Shown here piece after piece: positions 1 to 7,100 of a stretch of 40,425 bases of DNA (positions are counted from its first letter, which is position 1; every line of letters begins with the position of its first letter). The stretch is from Fidelibacterota bacterium (GTDB taxonomy: Bacteria > Marinisomatota > Marinisomatia > Marinisomatales > UBA1611): assembly GCA_002722105.1 (NCBI GenBank), contig PBKF01000044.1, forward strand, positions 1 through 40,425, written 5' to 3'. The position numbers and the translations under genes are program-made. The notes under the pieces were generated by a model, which saw only the letters and a program-made list of their open reading frames with translations, was not told the DNA's origin and did not search any database.

Positions 1-86
1 AATATTTAAGTGGTTTTTATTTTATCTATTTTCGTTTACTAAACCTATAGTTCCAAGTCCTTCACGAGAGAGATTTAAGTATATGG

Positions 87-129
87 AAACATTACGAATG
101 AAATACTCTACTACCTGAGCTACGGTGGC
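87..129 (-). pseudogene. 5' half of a tRNA-Thr(CGT)-like gene, degenerate
   Basis: Read on the minus strand from 129, the sequence starts GCCACCG, then TA, then a D-arm-like GCTC/GAGT pair, and continues into an anticodon-loop-like TTCGTAA with CGT at 96-94. This order and spacing match the 5' half of a bacterial tRNA-Thr. The D-loop lacks the usual GG pair. The anticodon stem (103-99 with 91-87) keeps only two pairs. No T-arm (TTCRANY) and no 3' acceptor strand complementary to GCCACCG follow in 1-86. It looks like a truncated or decayed tRNA rather than a working gene. The rest of 1-177 shows nothing else recognisable. Confidence 0.45.
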
Positions 130-177
130 ATATTTATTTAATTAGAAGTATTAAATTTTACATCTTGGCTTTAGCAT

Positions 178-822
178 TCAAAAAGAGTTCTCATCAATTT
201 TATTTTTAGAAAGTTCATCATATTTTGTCGCTCGCCAGCCTCCATAGATTTCTCCAAAATATACAAAAAAGAAAATAGTTGTATAAAGTGGTGCTATAAG
301 TGTTCTTTTGTTTTTATTGGCCAGGTATGCAGTATTTCCAATGATAAATGTAACCCAACTACCCATAATCCCATCTAATGTCCGTCCAGCATAGATTCGG
401 CCAGAACCTGGAAGCACAGCTGAAAATATTGCAGCTAGGATAGGTGATTTTTTTGGTTCCACCATTTTTATTTGAATTAATGGGTCTTCCAATCGTCCAT
501 CTTTTTGATTGAATCCCCGTCTGTATTTTAATTGATAATCAAGGGCAAATGGATTACACCGAACAATTCTCTCACTAGCCATGGCACCTCCGCGAATCAC
601 ACCAAACTCTTTCACTGCTAAAGCACCATAGTTTGAACAACTTGGGTGAAATTGGCAATTAAGCAGTTTTGTATTGTATGAAATACGTTGCCAGCCAGCT
701 ATTGGTATAAGTCCTATCTTATGTATAATAGGGATTTCAGGAGATACCAGTAAAGAATCAGCAGGATATTTTGACTGACCAAAAAGTATTGAAAGAGTAA
801 AAATGATGATAACCCTTCGCAT
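178..822 (-). CDS. Exported YidD-like protein with C-terminal two-helix membrane domain
   Basis: The protein has 214 residues. Residues 1-15 form a hydrophobic signal-like segment ending LFG|Q16. Residues about 50-95 match the YidD family (membrane protein insertion efficiency factor): C56-Q-F-H-P-S-C62-S-N-Y, a G-rich helix, then R-C89-N-P-F. YidD is known to help YidC-dependent membrane protein insertion from the cytoplasmic face. Residues 130-195 hold a GSGRIYAG motif and two hydrophobic helices (about 152-170 and 175-193), resembling the small DUF5683-type membrane proteins of this group. The cleavable-looking leader in front of a YidD domain is odd, because it would place the domain in the periplasm unless the leader is an anchor. 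The gene is divergent from the one at 847, only 24 bases away. The YidD match is fairly clear; the cellular role is not. Confidence 0.75.
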   Translation of the reverse strand: MRRVIIIFTLSILFGQSKYPADSLLVSPEIPIIHKIGLIPIAGWQRISYNTKLLNCQFHPSCSNYGALAVKEFGVIRGGAMASERIVRCNPFALDYQLKYRRGFNQKDGRLEDPLIQIKMVEPKKSPILAAIFSAVLPGSGRIYAGRTLDGIMGSWVTFIIGNTAYLANKNKRTLIAPLYTTIFFFVYFGEIYGGWRATKYDELSKNKIDENSF

Positions 823-846
823 GTTAAAAATTAATTAGATTTTGCC

Positions 847-1176
847 ATGGAAAATATGATTGATACTATTTTTTCTAATCCTGTATATATTGCTATTGTG
901 TGTGTACTGGCAATTATGCTGGCTTATGCTATTATTAAAAAAATAATAAAACTTATTTTTATAATTGGTATCATCCTTGTATTCTATGCCGTTTACCTGA
1001 ATTATATGGGAGAGGAGGTACCCAAGACAGTGGATGAACTTAAGGAGTCAGTGACTAAAAGTGTGGATAAAGTGAAAGAAGCAGCATCAGAATCATTGGA
1101 AGATGCTAAGGAGTCCACAAAAAAAATTGTTGAGAAAAAATTAGAAGAAAAAGTAGATAAAATCTTGGGCGATTAG
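847..1176 (+). CDS. Small membrane protein with charged helical tail
   Basis: I do not recognise a family for this 109-residue protein. Residues about 13-30 and 33-52 are two closely spaced hydrophobic helices separated by a lysine-rich turn. The rest (55-109) is a highly charged amphipathic helix rich in Lys, Glu, Ala and Ser, with heptad-like V/L spacing similar to apolipoprotein/LEA-like tails. It begins with ATG 24 bases from the divergent YidD-like gene and is followed by about 170 bases without a gene. Likely an inner-membrane protein with a coiled or amphipathic tail; function unknown. Confidence 0.65.
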   Translation: MENMIDTIFSNPVYIAIVCVLAIMLAYAIIKKIIKLIFIIGIILVFYAVYLNYMGEEVPKTVDELKESVTKSVDKVKEAASESLEDAKESTKKIVEKKLEEKVDKILGD

Positions 1177-1221
1177 CCTAAGTCAGAAAGATTTATTAGA
1201 ATTATGATCGCCACTATATTT

Positions 1222-1246
1222 TTGTAATAAGTTGTGGCATTATAAT
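1222..1246 (+). promoter_or_regulatory. Possible promoter for the dienoyl-CoA reductase gene
   Basis: A perfect TATAAT lies at 1241-1246, with a TTTTTG-like -35 element ending at 1224 and about 16 bases between. It sits roughly 100 bases upstream of the ATG at 1350 in the gap after the small membrane protein gene. A second TATAAT at 1285-1290 has no convincing -35 partner. The region is AT-rich, so chance matches are likely. Confidence 0.25.
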
Positions 1247-1349
1247 GATTACAGGTTGATTGAGTGAAAGAAGTTAATGTAAGATATAATAGAGCTATTT
1301 GAATTTAGATGTTGAAATAAGTAGCATTAATAACCGGGAAGACCACCAT

Positions 1350-2204
1350 ATGTTTAAAAATGATCTGTTAGCAGGAAAAACTATCATTGTTACCGGTGGC
1401 GGCACCGGATTAGGTAAATCCATGGCTACTAAATTTGGTACTTTGGGATCCAATCTGGTATTGACCAGCAGAAAAAAGGATGTGTTGGAAGAAGCTGCCC
1501 ATGAAATCAATAACTTAACTGGGGCGGATGTATTAACAGTTGCCGCAGATATTCGGCATTCTGATCAAGTAGAAGAAATAGTAACACAGACTAAAAAAAA
1601 GTTTGGGCAAATTAATGGCCTTTTAAATAATGCCGCTGGAAATTTTATTTCTCCTACAGAAAAATTATCAGAGAATGCGTTTCGTACTATTATTGATATT
1701 GTTTTAGTCGGGACATTTAATTGCACTCAGGCAGTAGGTAAAGTCATGCGTGAGAACAATGGAGGAACAATCTTGAATATAATTACAACTTATGCCTTCA
1801 CAGGTTCCGGTTGGGTGGTCCCTTCTGCCTGCGCCAAAGCCGGAGTATTAGCTTTGACACGATCTCTAGCTGTAGAGTGGGCTAAATATCGTATTCGAAC
1901 CAATGCTATTGCCCCAGGTCCTTTTCCTACAAAAGGTGCCTGGAAACGGTTGGTGCCTCCTGGAATGAAAATTCAGAAAAAGATGAAAGAACGTGTACCT
2001 TTAAAACGGTTCGGTGAACACGAGGAACTTGCTAATCTTGTAGCGTATATGATGGCGGATGAAAGCGGATTCATGAATGGTGAAGTGGTAACCATGGATG
2101 GTGGAGAATGGCTGAAAGGCGCTGGGCAATTTAACGGACTAGAAAAAATGCCCAATCTGGCCTGGAAAGCTATGAACATGGCAAGAGAGCGTAAGAAAAA
2201 ATAA
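1350..2204 (+). CDS. fadH: SDR-type 2,4-dienoyl-CoA reductase
   Basis: A short-chain dehydrogenase/reductase that would reduce 2,4-dienoyl-CoA intermediates with NADPH during beta-oxidation of unsaturated fatty acids in the cytoplasm. Counting from the ATG at 1350, the Rossmann motif TGGGTGLG is at residues 15-22. The NAAGNFISPTE segment and the YAFTGSGWVVPSACAKAG segment closely resemble mitochondrial DECR1. Y148, S159 and K163 have the same spacing as the DECR1 catalytic Tyr/Ser/Lys set, which differs from the classical SDR YxxxK. PGPFPTKGA further on also matches that subfamily. A TTG at 1299 would add 17 unconserved residues. The ATG at 1350 follows a GGGAAG and begins just before the fold, so I prefer it. 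The gene is alone on its strand. Substrate assignment is by subfamily resemblance. Confidence 0.85.
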   Translation: MFKNDLLAGKTIIVTGGGTGLGKSMATKFGTLGSNLVLTSRKKDVLEEAAHEINNLTGADVLTVAADIRHSDQVEEIVTQTKKKFGQINGLLNNAAGNFISPTEKLSENAFRTIIDIVLVGTFNCTQAVGKVMRENNGGTILNIITTYAFTGSGWVVPSACAKAGVLALTRSLAVEWAKYRIRTNAIAPGPFPTKGAWKRLVPPGMKIQKKMKERVPLKRFGEHEELANLVAYMMADESGFMNGEVVTMDGGEWLKGAGQFNGLEKMPNLAWKAMNMARERKKK

Positions 2205-2206
2205 AT

Positions 2207-2458
2207 TCAGGGAATGAAGCTGAACATGGCACTCAAAATCTGGTAAAGAATTAAACTATAAATGAAGCCTATTGAAATAAGTGCCGCAGGCGTTACTCGG
2301 AATTGTATCCTGAACTTGCTGAATTTTTTCTTTTTGTCGTAAAATTCAATCAGTCCGTCAAGAGTTGCTTTGCTGAAATAAATTCCCACCAAAAATATTG
2401 TTAATAAAATCCCGTGGTCAATGGCACTTAGAGAGTTTAACCATTGTCCCAAGGTCAT
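2207..2458 (-). CDS. Small two-helix membrane protein coupled to nudL
   Basis: An 83-residue protein with hydrophobic helices at about 14-31 and 57-78, joined by a basic loop rich in Lys and Arg. No family is recognised. Its start codon overlaps the stop of the Nudix gene upstream on the same strand by 4 bases (2455-2458), which suggests translational coupling in a two-gene operon. It ends 2 bases from the convergent reductase gene. That tight packing and coupling is the main reason to believe it is real. Confidence 0.6.
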   Translation of the reverse strand: MTLGQWLNSLSAIDHGILLTIFLVGIYFSKATLDGLIEFYDKKKKFSKFRIQFRVTPAALISIGFIYSLILYQILSAMFSFIP

Positions 2459-3078
2459 TGTATTTCTTCCAAAATTTGTTTGAACTCTGCTAGAATCATG
2501 GAAGTGGCACCCCAGACCATTTCACCACCTAGGTCAAAATATGGAATATTTACGGGGATTCCACGAAGAGTAGTCTTTTTACTTTTTTGATTCTGTTTAT
2601 TCATAAAATCTTTAATGGACACAGAGAAAATTTTTTCAACTTCCTTATCGTGAATCGATGTTTTCGGTTCTGATTTAGTCCATCCGATGAAAGGAAATAA
2701 TTCAAATCCTGATACTGTAATATAAAAAGAAGATAATTCACCTATAAGATGAATAACCTTTGGATCAACTCCAATTTCTTCCTGCGTTTCACGCAAAGCA
2801 GCATTTTGTAAGGATTCGCCATCATTTACCACGCCACCTGGAAAAGATATTTGTCTCTTATGATGGTCAACTGTTTCTGTACGCTTTGTTAGAAAAAAAT
2901 ACCAATCATTGTTTTTAAGGAATAATAGAATTAATACGGATGCGGGGATTCCTTTTTTTTGTAGGTCTATTTCTGGAAATGGGATTTGCGATGTAACCAT
3001 CATATGTTTCTGTGCATTTTCCCCTGGTAATGGCTGATTAAGTTTTACGGCAAGGGACTGAATAAAATTTGTTTCCAT
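2455..3078 (-). CDS. nudL: NudL-type Nudix hydrolase (CoA pyrophosphatase-like)
   Basis: A 207-residue cytoplasmic Nudix hydrolase, predicted to cleave the pyrophosphate of CoA and related CoA compounds. The Nudix box is intact: G82, E88, R96-E97, E100-E101, G103, although the position after R96-E97 is Thr rather than an aliphatic residue. Just before it, HHKRQISFPGG (72-82) matches the HxxQxSFPGG signature of the NudL/Nudt7 CoA-directed subgroup, along with KRTETV upstream. The length is usual for NudL. It is the first gene of a minus-strand pair and is divergent from the HAD gene, with a gap of about 60 bases that probably holds both promoters. Specificity for CoA is inferred from the signature. 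Confidence 0.8.
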   Translation of the reverse strand: METNFIQSLAVKLNQPLPGENAQKHMMVTSQIPFPEIDLQKKGIPASVLILLFLKNNDWYFFLTKRTETVDHHKRQISFPGGVVNDGESLQNAALRETQEEIGVDPKVIHLIGELSSFYITVSGFELFPFIGWTKSEPKTSIHDKEVEKIFSVSIKDFMNKQNQKSKKTTLRGIPVNIPYFDLGGEMVWGATSMILAEFKQILEEIQ

Positions 3079-3138
3079 AAGGAAGAAAAATTATCCTTTT
3101 TTTAATTGAACTGCCCGAACTTTTCCACTATTTATTTT

Positions 3139-3783
3139 ATGAAATACAAACACATCATTTGGGATTGGAACGGTACACTGTTAGATGATCGCTGGCTCTG
3201 TGTAGAAGCAATTAATCAAGCGCTGAAAAAGCGAAACCTTGATATAATAACAGAAGAAAAGTATCAGACAGTTTTTTGTTTTCCCGTTGAAAATTATTAT
3301 AAAAGTGTCGGATTTGATTTTACAAAAGAACCTTTCCATGTAGCTGGGGATGAATTTGTAGCTTATTATGGTGAAAATTTTTACAAAGTTGACTTACATC
3401 AGGATGCTCTTCATGTTTTAGAGGAATTAGAACAAAGCGGAATTACTCAATCTGTTTTGTCTGCAGGAAAAAATGATTTTTTATTAGATTGGATTCAGAA
3501 TCATAATTTATCCAGATTTTTTATAAAAGTAATGGGCATTGATAATCAGTATGCCACCGGTAAGAAAGCTCTTGGCATGAAATGGATAAATGAGCTGGAT
3601 TATGATCCTAGTGAGGTTGTTATGATAGGTGATACAATTCATGACAGTGATGTTGCTGAAGCGATGAATATTGATTGTGTATTGGTAGATAATGGACATG
3701 TAAACCGGCAACGGTTGGTAACTACAAAAAGAAAAGTAGTCTCTGGGTTGATGGAATTTTTATCATACATAGATAAACCATAG
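3139..3783 (+). CDS. HAD-superfamily phosphatase, phosphoglycolate-phosphatase-like
   Basis: A 214-residue cytoplasmic HAD hydrolase when started at the ATG at 3139; a TTG at 3106 would add 11 residues with no conserved content. Motif I is DWNGTLLDD beginning at D9, with Asn in place of the usual second Asp at residue 11. Motif II is the Ser in SVLSAGKND. A motif III lysine lies in TGKKALG near residue 142. Motif IV is GDTIHDSD with D165 and D169. A helical cap (about 20-85) sits between motifs I and II. This DWNGTL variant is common in a HAD group of the FCB lineages. Substrate is unknown; it may be a small phosphorylated metabolite or nucleotide. Confidence 0.75.
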   Translation: MKYKHIIWDWNGTLLDDRWLCVEAINQALKKRNLDIITEEKYQTVFCFPVENYYKSVGFDFTKEPFHVAGDEFVAYYGENFYKVDLHQDALHVLEELEQSGITQSVLSAGKNDFLLDWIQNHNLSRFFIKVMGIDNQYATGKKALGMKWINELDYDPSEVVMIGDTIHDSDVAEAMNIDCVLVDNGHVNRQRLVTTKRKVVSGLMEFLSYIDKP

Positions 3784-3885
3784 CCTTTCAAAATAAAATT
3801 TCTTATATATTCATTTTTTATTGTGAATTTTCTTAATCATCAACTACTGAAAACAGTCTTTGAAAAAAGCCTAGTGAGCCAATGA

Positions 3886-4127
3886 TTACAGGAGTTGGAC
3901 AGAATTACGATTAAATATTTAAGAAATGAGCCCTATAGCCTTTGGTTTAATGAAGAATATTATTCATCTATAAAGGTGATTGTGATTACTGCAGATTTAA
4001 AGGATGGTCTTTAAATAGGACTATTTTTAGCAACTTGATACTAGGATATTCCCCCCATGAAGTTTCTAGACTTTTTAAAATACTGGATGGAATGAAATTC
4101 AAATTTTGTGAAATTGAAAAAAACTAG
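3886..4127 (+). pseudogene. Frameshifted remnant of an unrecognised gene
   Basis: The 340-base gap between the HAD gene and the convergent large gene is not empty. Frame A (3886-4011) reads as plausible protein, including ELDRITIKYLRNEPYSLWF. Frame B (about 3960-4124, stop at 4125-4127) continues with GDCDYCRFKGWSLN, then LGYSPHEVSRLFKILDG, and ends FCEIEKN. Joining A to B near 3970 gives one continuous protein-like tail with a CxxC. No start codon is available in frame B, and frame A begins after a stop. This suggests the C-terminal end of a decayed gene with one frameshift. I do not recognise the family. Chance open frames are possible in such AT-rich DNA. Confidence 0.35.
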
Positions 4128-7100
4128 TTAAATAAATCAGAAATAAGTAATGCATCATAAATTTCAATTATTCCATTTCCATCCACATCTGCTGCCAAAA
4201 ATTCTTCTGGTTCAAGTTCAATCAGTTTTAACAGGAAATTGATACAGAGCATCACATCAACTGCAGTTAAACTACCATCGCCATTGACGTCACCTATACT
4301 GTGTTGTTCTACGTCTTCTGCCAGGCCAACAACTGTCAAATAACCAGTGTCTTCAGTCCCGTTTGGACCGGTAACAGTTAGAGATAATTCATAAATTCCC
4401 GGTTCTTCACAGTAAAAAACAGGTGTTCTACCATTTCCGCCAATTTCATCGATAAAATTCCAATTTCTATTACCAACAGGACCGATTGATTCATCATATA
4501 AATGAAATTTTCCTGGTACTGTGATACTTGTTTTAACAGCCTTTGGTCGGGCCGTTAAAGGCCCTAAATCACCAATGATATCATTCCTTATTTGAACATT
4601 TATAGGTCCCATTTGTGTTTGAGTAAAATAAATCTGAATATAATTATAATCATTGGGGTGTGTTACTGAGATGGGTAAATCGGTAAAAGATTGTAAACTG
4701 TCCCATTCAATTAAACCCACATCATCAAACCAGACTTGTGATTGACCGGAATCGGGCGGACTGGAACTCATCCGTATATCAAAGAAATCGGCATCTTCAT
4801 GGGTTGGTGCCAATCCCCAGTAATAGTGCCAGTCCGTCTCTTCTTGAACAGAATCATCTAATGATACAGTCATCAAACTCTCATCGCTTCTACTCTCAGC
4901 TAGCCTTAATTGTAATGTTGCATCTTTCGCATTATGAGTTTTTATAAATCCATGAATTGTATGTTCGAGTTCGTTTTTAAAAGGAACTCTGTTCTCTAAA
5001 TTTGTAATCACATTTTCTGATGAACTTTCTTGCCGGATTTGAACTGCAGCTTCTCCGCCACGGCGGTACACAGAATCCTCAATGAATTCACTTTCACTGT
5101 TAAAATTCCAAAGGGTACTACCTTCATTTTCAAAATTTCTCATCCAAATTTTTTCACGGCCTAATCGATAATGAGTGATATAATGATATCCACTCATTAT
5201 TTCTGAAATACTGCCGGCTTCAGCTATTGGAATTGGATCGGATTTAAAGTAAGACTGCTCATTGAACTGGAACTGTTTTGTATCTCTCAATTCCACTATA
5301 TAATCCAGTATTTGAATCTGAAGAGTAGTTGAATCCATTATAACCGTTGCTAAATGATTATCAGAATCTACATGAACATATGTATCCAATTCTCTGGATC
5401 GCATAGCAATGTAATCCAGAATATAATTAGCAAGTTCTCCTTTGGCAGGGACAGTTAAGTAATCATCAATATAAAGAGGTGTAATAGAATAGGAATAGAA
5501 TCCCGATTCATCAGCTTCAGCATTTAAGATAATAGATGGATAGGTTTCAGGATAATTCAGATCAAAAATAAAATTTCCTAGTGAATGTGCGATTATTTTC
5601 CCTTTATACACTTCTACTCCTTGAATGATATGAGGGTGATGAACAATGACTGCATCTGCACCTTCGTCAATAGCGAACTGGCGAATGGAACGATCCCACA
5701 TTTGAGGCCTATCCAACCGTGGTGAATAATCTTCTTCTTCCAGACCAACCAATGGATCTAGCTCATAGCCTACTGTACTCGCAGGATTAATACGCATGGC
5801 GGAAAACCCATCTGGATAATCAAAGAAATCATAATCAGAACCTGGAGCATAGGAATACTCACTGCCAGCATGCATCTCAACGATTAACAAATCTGTAAAA
5901 TCTCTTACAGACTGGATCTGTTGTTTCAGATAATAGGGCGTCATGTAAGCAAAACCGGGTTTGTTTTCACCAGCATTTAAATAAGGCTGGTAATTGTTAT
6001 ATTGTCCGGTTCTGTCACTAGATGCAAGGAAAGCAATGGTCTGACCTTTGCGAGACAAAATAGCAGGTAAATATGCCTCGTAGCTATTTATCCCTGCGCC
6101 GGAATGGCGAATTCCTACTTCATCCAGCAAGTTTTGTGTCTGGATCATACCAGGTTCCATAAAATCCAAAATATGATTATTTGCCAGAGATACTACATCA
6201 ATTCCACCATAAATCAATCCACCAACATTTGACGGGGAAGAGCGAAAGACAATACTTTTAGTTGGGTGAGGTGCCCCCTGATCAGATAAAGGTATTTCGA
6301 GATTTGCTATTGTAATATCTGCTGCTCCTCCTAGAATTTCGTATGTTGGTTCAAAAAGAGCATTCACTCCCTGATTTGTTATAATCCCATTTTCATCCTC
6401 AAATCTTCTTCCCATCATTATATCACCAACAAAATTCATGGTAAGAGGAAAAGATGATTCTCCGTCATCGATTTGAATTACAGTTGTTGCCCAGCCTTGT
6501 AATCCTATTTCATCTTCTACTGTAAGAATTACAGCGTACTCGTGGTCATCTTCAATAACATAGTCATGCGTGGGGTTTTTATCTTCAGATGTACCGCCAT
6601 CACCAAATTCCCATAGATATTTAAAATTGTATGAATCTGAATCAATAACTGTACATGTGAATATAAATGACATGGTTTCCTGGTTGTTTTCAATCCTTAG
6701 GTCATCTGTTGAATAATCAATTAAAACAGTTGGAGCAATAGGTAAATCAGGTGATAAATCTAGGATCATACTGTAATGGATACTCCCTGGAGCATCTGCA
6801 GTGTCACCATGGTCATTTATAAACTCAATTTTATTTATAGGAGATAGAGAATCATACCATGCTAACCAATCTGTCCCTATGGGGATTTCGTAAGGACGCC
6901 ATACATTTTCTATTCCTGAGCCTTGGTAAACAGGAATCCATTTTTCTATGTCCAGAGTTTCTGTTCCTGCCAAAGAATATCGCAGATGTTTTTCTCCATC
7001 TGAAAAACCTATGGCCTGGATTTCAGAAATACTGTCAATTTGCGCAAAGAATTGGAGAATAGTTGTTGTCTCTGGCAAAAATGGCTCAATCTGTATCACC

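Noticed and set aside
1299..1349. TTG start and 17-residue extension of the dienoyl-CoA reductase
   Set aside because: The extension is polar and outside the SDR fold; the ATG at 1350 fits the family start.
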